This document shows positions 18,341-27,738 of a stretch of 64,000 nt of DNA, in pieces. Origin of the DNA: Cobetia crustatorum (lineage in GTDB: Bacteria > Pseudomonadota > Gammaproteobacteria > Pseudomonadales > Halomonadaceae). Under the pieces are notes generated by a model that was not told where the DNA came from, searched no databases, and saw nothing but the letters and a program-made list of their open reading frames with translations. A program made the translations under genes and the position numbers. Location of the stretch: the NCBI RefSeq assembly GCF_000591415.1, contig NZ_JEMF01000021.1:1-64000 (forward strand). Direction: 5' to 3'. Every line of letters begins with the position of its first letter. Within the stretch, counting starts at the first letter, position 1.

Positions 18341-19612
18341 ATGGATCACTTCATATATCAGGAAGGCGTGCTGCACGCCGAAGACGTCTCGCTCGCCACG
18401 CTGGCCGATCAATTCGGCACTCCGTGCTACGTCTATAGCCGCGCCACCTTGACTCGCCACTTCAAGGCCTATCAGGAAGCGCTGGGCGACCACCCACACC
18501 TGATCTGCTACGCAGTGAAAGCCAACTCAAATCTGGCCGTGCTCAACGTACTGGCGCGTCTTGGCGCTGGTTTTGACATCGTCTCCAAAGGTGAGCTTGA
18601 ACGCGTCATCAAGGCCGGCGGCGATCCCGCCAAGATCGTGTTCTCAGGCGTCGCCAAACAGGCCGATGAGATGGAGCGCGCACTGGAGCTGGGCATCAAG
18701 TGCTTCAACGTCGAATCGCTGCCAGAGCTTGAGCGCCTCAACGCTGTCGCCGGCCGCCTGGGTCGCGTGGCACCGGTCTCGCTGCGCATCAATCCAGATG
18801 TCGATGCCGGCACGCACCCGTATATCTCCACTGGCCTCAAGGCCAACAAGTTCGGCATTCCGGTTGAGCAGGCGCTGGAGGTCTACGAGACCGCCCGCGA
18901 CATGGAGCATGTTCAGATCGTTGGTGCCGATTGCCATATCGGTTCACAGCTGACCGAACTGGCCCCCTTCCTCGACTCACTCGAACGTCTGCTGGTACTG
19001 CTGGACCGCCTGCGCGAGCGCGATATCATCATCGAGCATCTCGATCTCGGCGGCGGCCTCGGTGTGCCCTACCAGAATGAAACACCACCGGAGCCGTTCG
19101 CCTATGCCAGCGCCCTGCTGGAACGTCTGGCACGCTATGAGCACGGCAACGAGATGACATTGTTGTTCGAGCCGGGCCGCTCCATCGCCGCCAATGCCGG
19201 CGTACTGCTGACACGTGTCGAGTTCATCAAGCCGGGCGAAGAGAAGAACTTCGCCATCATCGACGCCGGCATGAACGACCTGATTCGCCCGTCGCTGTAT
19301 CAGGCCTGGCAGAACATCGTATCTGTCGACACGCGTGACCCGCGTGAGACATCGAGTTATGACGTGGTCGGCCCGGTCTGCGAGACGGGGGATTTCCTCG
19401 GCAAGGACCGCGAGCTGGCAATCGCGCCGGGCGACCTGCTCGCCGTGCGCTCCTCCGGTGCCTATGGCTTCGTGATGGCCTCGAGCTACAACAGCCGCTG
19501 CCGCCCCGCCGAAGTCATGGTCGATGGCCCCGAGATGCACCTGGTGCGCCGTCGCGAACGCCTCGAAGAGCTGTGGACCGGCGAGTGCTTGCTGCCGGAG
19601 GGTGACGACTGA
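18341..19612 (+). CDS. lysA: Diaminopimelate decarboxylase
   Basis: 423-aa PLP enzyme making lysine from meso-diaminopimelate. The cofactor lysine is K60 in CYAVKANSN; other marks are [22 protein letters not shown] (glycine-rich phosphate loop) and [14 protein letters not shown]. The C-terminal [21 protein letters not shown] supplies the active-site cysteine of the partner subunit. The length is normal. The ATG at 18341 has no good ribosome site in front of it (GCAGGCCGGATC), probably because of the upstream insert. The stop overlaps dapF by one base. Confidence 0.97.
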   Translation: MDHFIYQEGVLHAEDVSLATLADQFGTPCYVYSRATLTRHFKAYQEALGDHPHLICYAVKANSNLAVLNVLARLGAGFDIVSKGELERVIKAGGDPAKIVFSGVAKQADEMERALELGIKCFNVESLPELERLNAVAGRLGRVAPVSLRINPDVDAGTHPYISTGLKANKFGIPVEQALEVYETARDMEHVQIVGADCHIGSQLTELAPFLDSLERLLVLLDRLRERDIIIEHLDLGGGLGVPYQNETPPEPFAYASALLERLARYEHGNEMTLLFEPGRSIAANAGVLLTRVEFIKPGEEKNFAIIDAGMNDLIRPSLYQAWQNIVSVDTRDPRETSSYDVVGPVCETGDFLGKDRELAIAPGDLLAVRSSGAYGFVMASSYNSRCRPAEVMVDGPEMHLVRRRERLEELWTGECLLPEGDD

Positions 19613-20442
19613 TGCTGGTGCACTTCACCAAGATGCACGGGCTGGGTAATGACTTCATGGTCATCGACCTGATCTCCCAGCGCGGCCGATTGCGAGATGC
19701 CGATATTCGTCGTCTGTCACATCGTAACTTCGGTATCGGCTTTGATCAGCTGCTCGTGGTCGAGCCGCCACGTGACCCGGATATGGACTTCCGCTATCGC
19801 ATCTACAATGCCGATGGCAGCGAAGTGGAAAACTGCGGCAACGGTGCGCGCTGCTTTGCGCGCTTCGTGCTTGATCAGCGTCTAACGACCAAGCGCGAGA
19901 TTCGCGTCGAAACCGCCGGAGGCCCGCTGACACTGGTCGTCGCCGATGACGGTCGCGTACGTGTTGATATGGGCGCACCGCGTTTCGCTCCTGAGACACT
20001 GCCTTTCGCTGCCGAATCCGACCTTCCAGTACACACACTGGACGTGGCTAGCGAAACGCTCGAGATTGGTGTGGTGTCGATGGGCAATCCACATGCCGTC
20101 CTGGTCGTGGACAGCGTCGAGTACGCGCCGGTACTGGAGCTCGGCCCACTGATTGAGGTACATCCGCGCTTCCCCAAACGCGTCAATGCTGGCTTCATGG
20201 AAGTTGTCACTCCACACGAGGTGCGTCTGCGTGTATTCGAGCGTGGCGTAGGTGAAACACTGGCCTGTGGCACAGGTGCTTGCGCTGCTGTTGCCAACGG
20301 TATTCGCCGCGGGATGCTCGCAAGCCCAGTCAACGTGACACTGCCGGGTGGCACGTTGAGCATTGAATGGGATGGCGAGGGGCACCCGGTCTTCATGACG
20401 GGACCCGCTGAGACGGTCTTCGAGGGCCGCATCATTTTGTAA
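19612..20442 (+). CDS. dapF: Diaminopimelate epimerase
   Basis: 276-aa racemase converting LL- to meso-diaminopimelate for lysine and peptidoglycan. Both catalytic cysteines are present: ENCGNGARC near residues 71-79 and ACGTGACA near 217-224. It begins with the family pattern [15 protein letters not shown]. The start codon overlaps the lysA stop (TGATG), so it is likely co-translated. Followed by the DUF484 gene and xerC, the conserved gammaproteobacterial order. Confidence 0.97.
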   Translation: MLVHFTKMHGLGNDFMVIDLISQRGRLRDADIRRLSHRNFGIGFDQLLVVEPPRDPDMDFRYRIYNADGSEVENCGNGARCFARFVLDQRLTTKREIRVETAGGPLTLVVADDGRVRVDMGAPRFAPETLPFAAESDLPVHTLDVASETLEIGVVSMGNPHAVLVVDSVEYAPVLELGPLIEVHPRFPKRVNAGFMEVVTPHEVRLRVFERGVGETLACGTGACAAVANGIRRGMLASPVNVTLPGGTLSIEWDGEGHPVFMTGPAETVFEGRIIL

Positions 20443-20519
20443 ATCGCGGTCTATTGGTCATCACTGCCGGGCGAGTCTCCGGTAGCGGTCCACCGCCTGT
20501 CGTCTGCAAGGAGAGCCGC

Positions 20520-21311
20520 ATGGCTGAGTCACCCGTTTCACGCCGCCCGCGCACATTGGACCCGGAACGAGTGGCCGAATGGTTAGCCACGCATCCTGAC
20601 TTCTTCGAAGGGCGCGAAGGATTGCTTCAGCAGCTGCGCGTGCCGCATCCGGAAGCGCGTGGCGGCAGTATCTCGCTGCTCGAGCGCTTGGTGCATGATC
20701 TGCGCGGCCGCACGCTACAGGCAGAAGAACGTCTCGGCGAGCTACTCGACACGGCACGTGATAACGAAAGTCGCTATCAGCGTCTGCGCCAGCTGGCGCT
20801 TGATCTGTTGGATGCCGAGTCCGATGACGCACTGGCCGAAACACTCGCGACTCGCCTTAGTGAGCTGTTCGATATTCCGGCCGTTTGCCTATGGCAACGC
20901 GATGCTGGCAGCACAGCACAGCCGCCACGCCAGCCTCTCGATGACTCCCGCGCCGAGCAGTTTGAGCGACTGCTCGATGGCCGTGCCAGTCGTTGTCTGG
21001 CCATGCCGCGCACTCGCTGGGAAGCACTGCTGCCAGATCACAGCTGGCCACTAGGTGCAGATTGCGAAGATCTCGTCGAGGCCACACAGGCCGACGCCAC
21101 ACGTGGCTCGGCCGTCATTGTGCGCCTGACCCGCGGTGAATGCTTAGGTTATCTGGTCGTCGCCAGTGCCGAGGCGGAGCAGTTCCGGGCGGGCCTCGAC
21201 ACCCTGTTTCCCGAATATCTCGGCGATGTGCTGGCCCGCTGCCTGGGGCGTAATACCCACTCGAGCCCCCCCCGAAGCCCCAAAGCACGCAACGATCAGG
21301 CCGCGCAATGA
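20520..21311 (+). CDS. DUF484 family protein (YigA-like)
   Basis: 263-aa cytoplasmic protein of the DUF484 family, GAF-like, unknown function, nearly always between dapF and xerC. The N-terminal pattern VAEWLATHPDFFEGREGLLQQLRVPH followed by SISLLERLVHDLR is diagnostic. The ATG at 20520 is preceded by AAGGAGAG. Its end overlaps xerC by 4 bases (ATGA), implying coupled translation. Confidence 0.9.
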   Translation: MAESPVSRRPRTLDPERVAEWLATHPDFFEGREGLLQQLRVPHPEARGGSISLLERLVHDLRGRTLQAEERLGELLDTARDNESRYQRLRQLALDLLDAESDDALAETLATRLSELFDIPAVCLWQRDAGSTAQPPRQPLDDSRAEQFERLLDGRASRCLAMPRTRWEALLPDHSWPLGADCEDLVEATQADATRGSAVIVRLTRGECLGYLVVASAEAEQFRAGLDTLFPEYLGDVLARCLGRNTHSSPPRSPKARNDQAAQ

Positions 21312-22336
21312 GCGTGACTGGCGATTCCGACACACGTGAATACATCGCCGCCGAACAGGCACTGGACGCTATCTGTCAGCAGTTCCTCGGCTGGCTGGCT
21401 AGCGACAGTAGCCCTGCCACCGTCAGTGCCTATACGCGAGATCTCAAGTCGCTGACGACCTTCATGCTACGCCCCGATCGTGCTGATGAGGCCGTGCTAC
21501 CGACAGACTGGCAGGCGCTTGATGTACCGATGCTACGTCGCTTTCTCGGTGCCGAACGAAGCCGAGGCCTCGCGCCACGGTCACTGGCTCGTCGCCGCGC
21601 GGCGATCAGTCGCTTCTGTAGCTGGCTGGTCGATCAAGGCATCCTGGCGCACAACCCGGCGGGCCTGGTACAGACACCGCGTCTGCCAGACCACCTGCCT
21701 CGCCCGGTGGATATCGACAGTCTGTCGCGCTTTCTCGACTGCCCGCACGACGGCACGCCGCTGGCGATCCGCGATCAGGCCATGCTGGAGCTGCTCTACG
21801 GCTCGGGACTGCGCCTCTCGGAACTGGTCAGTCTCGACCTCGACATGCTGGAAACGCGCCGTCTGCGCGTGCGCGGCAAAGGTGACAAGCCACGTCAGCT
21901 ACCCATTGGCTCACGCGCGCGACAAGCGCTGGATGCCTGGCTCATGGTAAGAGGGCAACTGGCGTCACCGGATGAGACAGCACTGTTCGTTGGTCAACAA
22001 GGAAAACGGCTGGGACAGAGGGGAGTGCAGTTGCGGCTGGTGACACAGGCCAAGCAACGTGGCCTGCCGGAACATCTTCATCCACACCGCCTGCGCCATT
22101 CTTTCGCCAGCCATCTACTTGAATCAAGCGGCGACCTGCGTGCAGTGCAAGAGCTGTTGGGCCACGCCCACCTCTCTACCACTCAGATCTATACTCGCCT
22201 CGACTGGCAGCAGCTAGCTAGTGCTTACGATCAGGCTCATCCTCGCGCACGCCGTCAGCGACAGACCGAGACGGTGACTGATGCTCGACTCACTACGCCC
22301 GCGGCTTTTACTTCTCGAGAGGATGATCCTCAGTGA
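21308..22336 (+). CDS. xerC: Tyrosine recombinase XerC
   Basis: 342-aa site-specific recombinase acting with XerD at dif to resolve chromosome dimers. The N-terminal SAM-like domain (residues about 20-110) is followed by the catalytic domain with R in GSGLRLSELVSLDL, K in RGKGDKPRQLPI, HPHRLRHSFASHL (H-x-x-R), GHAHLSTTQ and the tyrosine nucleophile in IYTRLD. All expected catalytic residues are present. Part of the lysA-dapF-DUF484-xerC-yigB cluster, overlapping both neighbours by 4 bases. It is not an integron integrase: the gene order and motifs are those of housekeeping XerC. Confidence 0.95.
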   Translation: MSVTGDSDTREYIAAEQALDAICQQFLGWLASDSSPATVSAYTRDLKSLTTFMLRPDRADEAVLPTDWQALDVPMLRRFLGAERSRGLAPRSLARRRAAISRFCSWLVDQGILAHNPAGLVQTPRLPDHLPRPVDIDSLSRFLDCPHDGTPLAIRDQAMLELLYGSGLRLSELVSLDLDMLETRRLRVRGKGDKPRQLPIGSRARQALDAWLMVRGQLASPDETALFVGQQGKRLGQRGVQLRLVTQAKQRGLPEHLHPHRLRHSFASHLLESSGDLRAVQELLGHAHLSTTQIYTRLDWQQLASAYDQAHPRARRQRQTETVTDARLTTPAAFTSREDDPQ

Positions 22337-23067
22337 CCCTTACCATCCCAATACGCCTGACCGCACTGACCTTCGACCTCGACGATACCCTATGGGCGAA
22401 TCGCCCAGTCATGGAGCGCGCAGAAGAAGAGCACTATGCCTGGCTGGATGGTGAAATTGGCCATGCAGCGAGCTTTCCACTCGAAGAATACACGCGGCGG
22501 CGGATGACGCTAGGCCTTGAGCACCCCTTACGGCGCGGAGATTTCACCTGGCTACGACACGAAGCCATGAAGACCATGCTGCGCGATTTTGGCCACGATG
22601 ATCACGAAGCTTCACATTGGTCACAGGTCGCTATCGAGCGTTTTCTTGTACTGCGCCATGAACTGAACCCTTTCCCGGAAGCCAGTGGCATCCTCGAGGA
22701 ACTGGCCAGTCACTTCCGACTGGGCGCCATCACCAATGGCAACGTAGATCTCACCCGGCTGGCGCTGGATCATCACTTTGAATTCAGCATCGCTGCCGGT
22801 GAATGGCTAGCGCCGAAACCCGATGCTCGCCCCTTCCTCGCAGCGATGGCACGCCTTGGCAGCGTGCCTTCTACAACATTACACGTGGGTGATTCGTGGA
22901 AGGAAGATGCCCTGCCAGCAGCACGCCTCGGCATGCAAGTCGCCTGGATCGACGTCAAAGGCCTCGGCGCGCCTGGTCCGCTACCCGCAGGCGTGCACGT
23001 TCTTTCACATGTGCGCGAACTGCCGGCGCTACTGACACGCCTGACCGGCCAAGCGCTCTCAAGTTAA
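22333..23067 (+). CDS. yigB: HAD-superfamily hydrolase (YigB-like)
   Basis: 244-aa phosphatase of the HAD subfamily IA. It has motif I DLDDTLWAN, motif II ITNGN, the lysine of motif III in APKPDARPFL and motif IV HVGDSWKEDALPA. The E. coli homologue dephosphorylates 5-amino-6-ribitylamino-uracil phosphate and FMN, so a riboflavin-related role is possible. It overlaps xerC by 4 bases and closes this cluster. Confidence 0.88.
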   Translation: MTLTIPIRLTALTFDLDDTLWANRPVMERAEEEHYAWLDGEIGHAASFPLEEYTRRRMTLGLEHPLRRGDFTWLRHEAMKTMLRDFGHDDHEASHWSQVAIERFLVLRHELNPFPEASGILEELASHFRLGAITNGNVDLTRLALDHHFEFSIAAGEWLAPKPDARPFLAAMARLGSVPSTTLHVGDSWKEDALPAARLGMQVAWIDVKGLGAPGPLPAGVHVLSHVRELPALLTRLTGQALSS

Positions 23068-23188
23068 GTAGCATGCCGGTCCGTTTGTTCGCCCTCTCCG
23101 CGACGTAGTTCACCTTCGCGGATGTAAAACGGACACCACCTTTTATTACGCAGGCTGATAATGATGAGAACTGATACCACAATTTATT

Positions 23189-23287
23189 TCTTGTACAACA
23201 GTAAACCTGAGGCCATATTTAATGTACAAGATTTCAGCCACAGGTACCTACACGACAAGCGCTTGCTTATAGGCACTTGATGTCGTG
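23189..23287. repeat. Two inverted repeats upstream of a small membrane-protein gene
   Basis: TCTTGTACA (23189-23197) matches TGTACAAGA (23223-23231) as a 9-bp inverted repeat. CACGACA (23251-23257) matches TGTCGTG (23281-23287). Both precede the ATG at 23356. They could be operators or leader structure; function unknown. Confidence 0.5.
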
Positions 23288-23355
23288 CAGCGGGCCTGAG
23301 TTGAAACCTGAATCGCTGCATTTCATCCTTTTATTGCCCAGCAGGAGAGGACTTC

Positions 23356-23706
23356 ATGAGCATTCACCCACTGAACCGCCATCATGACCCCATGCCTGCC
23401 GAGCGCCGAGCCACATTGCCAACACCTTATGATCCGGGCCCAATGGCACTGCCACACTCAAGCGCTTGGCACGGACTGATCATTGGTACCGGACTAGCGT
23501 TACTATGCGCTGCACTCGTCGTTGCAGGTGTCTACAGCGCACGTGCCAGCATGCCCATGCACGGCCTGAATGTAGTGGGCCTCGAGCAAGCACTCGTCAC
23601 GCAGCCTTCAGAGAAACGCCCCCAATGGCAGGCATCGCGCCACATGATCCCTGCGTCGTTATCGAACTCGCCCCGCGAAGCCCCCCCTCGCAGCCTGTTC
23701 ATGTAA
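23356..23706 (+). CDS. Small single-pass membrane protein, unknown function
   Basis: 116 aa. One membrane helix (GLIIGTGLALLCAALVVAGVY, residues about 40-60) with proline-rich polar sequence on both sides. GGAGAGG 6-10 bases before the ATG supports translation. I recognise no family. It is flanked by paired inverted repeats upstream and a strong terminator downstream, so it looks like an independent gene. Moderate confidence that it is expressed. Confidence 0.55.
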   Translation: MSIHPLNRHHDPMPAERRATLPTPYDPGPMALPHSSAWHGLIIGTGLALLCAALVVAGVYSARASMPMHGLNVVGLEQALVTQPSEKRPQWQASRHMIPASLSNSPREAPPRSLFM

Positions 23707-23745
23707 GAAATGCAGGCATCGCACTCCAGAAGGCGCACTTCACCA

Positions 23746-23778
23746 TGAAAAACGGCCACCCTAGGGTGGCCGTTTTTC
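23746..23778. terminator. Bidirectional terminator
   Basis: AAAAACGGCCACC / GGTGGCCGTTTTT stem with a short loop, A run on one side and T run on the other. It serves both the small membrane-protein gene (plus) and engB (minus). Confidence 0.9.
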
Positions 23779-23816
23779 ATCGACAACAGTTGATCGATAT
23801 ACCGATCAACCGGATA

Positions 23817-24506
23817 TCAATCGTCGAAAGGGTCTTCTACTGCCTCTGCATCACCAACATCATTCACGCCATCCATGACAGACGGATCCGCCAGCCATTC
23901 GTCGAGCTTGGCATGCGCCTGCTCAACGCCATCGTATTTCAGCGATGAGAACAGCTGCGCGCTCACAAGGTCTTCCCATTCTTTCAGGGCATGACGCACC
24001 TTCTGCAGACTGGCGGCGGCCGGACCGCGCTTCAGCTTGTCAGACTTGGTCAGCAGGATATGCACCGGCATACGTGCCTCATTGGCCCAGCCCAGCATCA
24101 TCTGGTCGAACTCTGACAGCGGATGACGCACATCCATCAACAGCACCAGGCCACGTAACGCTTGACGATTGCGCAAGTAGTTGGACAGATGCGTTTGCCA
24201 TTCCCGCTTCACCTTCTCCGGCACCTTGGCATAGCCATAGCCGGGAAGATCGACCAGATGACGACCTGTTTCACCGATGGTGAAGTAGTTGATCAGCTGG
24301 GTACGTCCAGGCGTTTTGGAAATACGTGCCAAGGCCTTCTGAGAGGTCAGCGCATTGATGGCGCTGGACTTGCCCGCATTGGAGCGACCTGCAAAGGCCA
24401 CCTCTGCGCCGACGTCGGTCGGACATTGGGCCAGCGTCGCGGCACTGATCAAGAAGCGCGCCTGACGATAATGAAGCTTGTGGGTCGAAGTGGCTGATTC
24501 GGCCAT
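23817..24506 (-). CDS. engB: Ribosome-biogenesis GTPase EngB (YihA/YsxC)
   Basis: 229-aa essential GTPase involved in 50S subunit assembly. G1 is [17 protein letters not shown]3 is [11 protein letters not shown] and G4 is LLTKSDKL, with the family-specific [12 protein letters not shown] switch between. The C-terminal tail is acidic and variable. The ATG at 24506 matches the family start ([19 protein letters not shown]); the reading frame before it is noncoding. Divergent from cytochrome c4, the same neighbourhood as in Pseudomonas. Confidence 0.95.
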   Translation of the reverse strand: MAESATSTHKLHYRQARFLISAATLAQCPTDVGAEVAFAGRSNAGKSSAINALTSQKALARISKTPGRTQLINYFTIGETGRHLVDLPGYGYAKVPEKVKREWQTHLSNYLRNRQALRGLVLLMDVRHPLSEFDQMMLGWANEARMPVHILLTKSDKLKRGPAAASLQKVRHALKEWEDLVSAQLFSSLKYDGVEQAHAKLDEWLADPSVMDGVNDVGDAEAVEDPFDD

Positions 24507-24876
24507 GAGGATTCTGAATACCTGTTGAAGGCGGACGTCTCGCCCGCGCGACATCACGAGAGAGCAGAAGAAACGACCGGTGAAACGGAAAAGAGCGCCG
24601 CAGACCCTGTCTTTACGTTGACAGGCAGACACACGGATATGCATAAGCATGAGTCAGTGTGACGTTGGGCTGACGACAGGCACATTCACGCGCCCTGAGG
24701 GGATTCGCTATACTCCCGTCATGGCAAGTGTCGCGATCATGATGGCCTAGTGTACCACTCTGCTCTCACGGCCTGCGAGACGTGCGATGGACTTCCCAAG
24801 AGATGATAGCCGCTAGCACAGATAGTTGATGGTGCATCCGGCCCAAGGCCTGGGCCCAGTGACAGGGAGCAGCGAA
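24507..24876. other. Divergent promoter region between engB and cytochrome c4
   Basis: 370 bases without a gene. It holds the likely promoter for cytochrome c4 (24685-24714) and presumably that of engB. No further structure recognised. Confidence 0.5.
24685..24714 (+). promoter_or_regulatory. Possible sigma-70 promoter for cytochrome c4
   Basis: TTCACG (24685-24690) and TATACT (24709-24714) with an 18-base spacer, about 160 bases before the start codon. The -10 is one base from consensus and the -35 weaker. Inference only. Confidence 0.4.
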
Positions 24877-25527
24877 ATGGACAAGCTGATGAGATCATTG
24901 CAGAGACCCCTATGGCTGCTGAGCCTGGTGCTGATGGCCGCTACCACCGGTATCTCGACAAGTACTATCGCTGCCGACAGAAAGGATGCGGATACCCGCG
25001 CAGGACAGACCAAAGCAGCCACCTGTGCTGCCTGTCATGGCGCACAGGGTATTTCTCCGGCATCTGCCTTTCCTCATCTGGCCGGGCAGCAGGCACACTA
25101 TCTACGCAAGCAGATTGAAGATATTCGCGATGGGCGGCGCCCTGTCCCTCAGATGCCCGGCATGACCGATAATCTAAGCGATCAGGATGTAGCAGACATC
25201 GCTGCCTATTATGCTGCGCTACCCGCCAATCAGGGCCAAGCCGAACCTGATGCTGCCGAAAAGGGGGAAATACTCTATCGCGCGGGCTCACTCACCGAGG
25301 GCATCGCCGCATGTACTGCCTGCCATGGACCGCGTGGCGAAGGACTCGATGCTGCTGGCTATCCTGCGCTCGCAGGACAATTCCCTCAATATACCGTCGC
25401 AGCACTCAAGGCCTTCCGTGATGGCACGCGTGACAATGATCCCAATGCCATCATGAGTAGCATTGCAGCGCGTATGAGTGACAACGACATGCAGCAAGTC
25501 GCCGAGTATCTGCACGGGCTACGCTAA
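24877..25527 (+). CDS. Diheme cytochrome c4
   Basis: 216-aa periplasmic electron carrier. The signal peptide covers about residues 1-33. Two c-type heme sites are present, CAACH (C50-H54) and CTACH in the second half, each in a domain with the c4 pattern (FPHLAGQQAHYLRKQ and YPALAGQFPQYTVAALKAF). Axial methionines probably lie in QMPGM and NAIMSSIA. AGGGAG before the ATG at 24877 supports this start over one 51 bases upstream. Placed between engB and dsbA, as in Pseudomonas. Likely donates electrons to terminal oxidases. Confidence 0.93.
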   Translation: MDKLMRSLQRPLWLLSLVLMAATTGISTSTIAADRKDADTRAGQTKAATCAACHGAQGISPASAFPHLAGQQAHYLRKQIEDIRDGRRPVPQMPGMTDNLSDQDVADIAAYYAALPANQGQAEPDAAEKGEILYRAGSLTEGIAACTACHGPRGEGLDAAGYPALAGQFPQYTVAALKAFRDGTRDNDPNAIMSSIAARMSDNDMQQVAEYLHGLR

Positions 25528-25775
25528 GGCATCCGCCTGCCCATCAATGGCGTATTACGCCATTGATCGCCGAAGATGCGCTCATTGCGGCATACCATCT
25601 CGTCGATGACGTTCATGCGCCGGTCAACCTTGTCGCGCTAATCTGCGACAACAGCGTTCGACGTGTGAACGGGGAGCAGTATCGACAGCAGCTGCCTGTG
25701 ACACGCATACTCGATGTATCGCTAATGTTTCCGAGTGCCTTGCTCGGACATGCCTCAACTCGATGGAGATGTTCC

Positions 25776-26420
25776 ATGATGTGGAAACCACTACTGACTC
25801 TGGTGGCGGGCCTTGGTCTGTCAGCAAGCGTTTTCGCCGCTGAAGCCGGCAAGGATTATCAGGTACTCGACGAGCCGGTGAAGACTGATGCACCAGCCGG
25901 TAATGTCGAAGTGGTTGAAGCCTTCTGGTATGGCTGCCCACATTGCTACAAGCTGGAATCCAGCCTGGAGCCGTGGGTAGCTGAGCTACCGAGTGATGTG
26001 ACCTTCAACCGTCTTCCGGCCACTATGGGGCAGGACTGGGTCAAGCACGCTTATGCTTTCTATGCCGCTAAAGATCTGGGCATCCTCGACGAGACTCACA
26101 AGGCATTCTTCGACGCTATCCACCAGGATCGCCAGCGCCTGACAGACCCGGACGATGTCGCCGCGTTCTATAGCGACTATGGCGTGACAGAAGATGCCGC
26201 CAAGAAATCGCTGACGTCCTTCGGCGTGAAAAGTCAGGTCAATCAGGCTCACGCCCAGATGCGCGCCTACAAGATCATGGGCGTTCCGGCGCTGATCGTT
26301 GACGGCCGTTATGTCATCTCTCCAAGCACTGCAGGTTCACTGCCGAACATGCTCAAGGTGGCTGATGAGCTGGTCGAGCAAGTGCGTGAAGAGAAGGCTG
26401 GCAACAAGGACGCCGCTTAA
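25776..26420 (+). CDS. dsbA: Thiol:disulfide interchange protein DsbA
   Basis: 214-aa periplasmic dithiol oxidase that introduces disulfides into secreted proteins. The signal peptide ends about AAEAG (residue 22), the active site is C54-P-H-C57 inside FWYGCPHCYKLE, and the cis-proline loop is GVPALIVDGRY. ATG 25776 is preferred, with TGGAG upstream; the open frame continues upstream for about 70 codons but without a plausible signal peptide. The TAA overlaps the start of the next gene by one base. Confidence 0.95.
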   Translation: MMWKPLLTLVAGLGLSASVFAAEAGKDYQVLDEPVKTDAPAGNVEVVEAFWYGCPHCYKLESSLEPWVAELPSDVTFNRLPATMGQDWVKHAYAFYAAKDLGILDETHKAFFDAIHQDRQRLTDPDDVAAFYSDYGVTEDAAKKSLTSFGVKSQVNQAHAQMRAYKIMGVPALIVDGRYVISPSTAGSLPNMLKVADELVEQVREEKAGNKDAA

Positions 26421-27249
26421 TGGCGTTAGCCACTAATTCAGTGGCCGCCAGCGCAATGGAGGGCGTCGTATCAAATGATACGGCGTCCCCTCTGCGTCTA
26501 TTGACATTCAACATGCAGGTCGGTATTCACACCGCGGCGTGGCACCACTATGTTACCCGCGGTTGGCAGCATCTATTGCCACATCCCAAGCGCCGCCGGC
26601 GTCTGGAGCTGATCGCTGGTGCGATTACTCCCTACGATATCGTAGGCCTGCAGGAAGTGGATGGCGGTAGTTTTCGCTCTGGTAACGTCAATCAAGTCGA
26701 TTCGCTGGCCGACACGGCTGAGTTTCCCTACCACTATCAACAGCTCAACCGTAATCTTGGCCGTCTGGCACAACACAGCAATGGCCTATTGTCGCGCCTG
26801 CCGATCAGCCGTCTTGAAGAACACAGACTGCCTGGCACCTGCCGGGACGCGGTGCAATACATGCCCGCTTTGGTGATGGCGAACATGCGCTACACGTCTT
26901 CGTGACCCACCTGGCACTTGGTGCGCGAATCCAGCGCAAGCAGCTCGATTATCTCGGAGAGCTGATCGCACCGCTCAAGCACGTCATCGTGATGGGCGAC
27001 CTGAACTGCACGCTAGCGCAACTTCGCCAGCACAAGGACTTCTGTGAGGCACTGGATTCACGCCCCAGCAAGGCCATCAATAGCTATCCTGCCTGGCAGC
27101 CAAGCCGCGGGCTCGACCACATCCTGGTCTCCTCCACGCTACGCCTCAGTCATCCCGGCACTCTGTCGCATCTTTTCTCCGATCATCTTCCGATGGCGGT
27201 GGAAGTGCACCTTCCTGAACCGTGTCGCAAGGCTATTGGGCTCGCCTGA
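26420..27249 (+). CDS. Endonuclease/exonuclease/phosphatase family protein, frameshifted
   Basis: EEP-superfamily metal-dependent phosphoesterase of unknown substrate. The first part contains LLTFNMQVGIHT and DIVGLQEVDGGSFRSGN (metal-binding N and E). The second, in a different frame, has VFVTHLALGARIQRKQLDYL, VIVMGDLNC (catalytic D/N) and FSDHLPMAVEV (D-H pair). One missing base near 26840 reunites them into about 276 aa. Both frames are well conserved, so a sequence error is more likely than decay. It follows dsbA with a one-base overlap, as in Pseudomonas. Confidence 0.82.
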
Positions 27250-27738
27250 TATTCCCCCTCTCCCGAAAGACTCCCCTCTCTTTTCTTATGCTGCAAAGTG
27301 GTTCACGCCCTGATTCTCGCCTGCTCTCCCTCTTCTTACCTACCCTCTTTTGGCCAACTTCTGCACCTCATCAATCGCGCCCAGCATACTAATACCCACC
27401 TAACAACTTGAAATAAAAGGTAAAAATATCTTGTCAGACCAATGATCCATTTGTAGTTACAGCCTCACTCGCTACTCTTGGCCTGTCTAAGACGTGGACT
27501 CATCGTGAGCCTAGCGCCAATAAAGGGATGTCGAGGAGTCACAGTGCAGCCTCTACAGGTCGCCAGCGTGGAATAGCGTTGTCTACCAAGCCCCATTCCC
27601 TCATTGCTGCTATCCGTCACTAGCTCCAACATGAGAAAAGCCTGAATCTAAGGTAACGGTGTTGAACGAAGCACCACGTCGCCTGACAACAACAACGCCA
27701 ACAAATACCACCTGCTACCCGCAGGCCAAGGGGATTCC
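27250..27738. other. Upstream region of the first TRAP operon
   Basis: 489 bases, no gene. The first 120 bases are pyrimidine-rich. At 27431-27442 there is TTGTCAGACCAA, close to the TTGGTCnGACCAA type of palindrome bound by GntR/FadR-family regulators. The rest has no recognisable feature. Confidence 0.45.
27431..27442. promoter_or_regulatory. Possible GntR-type operator
   Basis: TTGTCAGACCAA, a near-palindrome centred on A. FCD-type GntR regulators of organic-acid transport recognise related sequences. Its position upstream of dctQ is suitable. No regulator gene is in the window. Low confidence. Confidence 0.3.

Noticed and set aside
21308-22336. XerC as the integrase that mobilised the nearby cassettes
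   Set aside because: Context and motifs are those of housekeeping XerC, and nothing resembling the integron-specific extra helix is seen.
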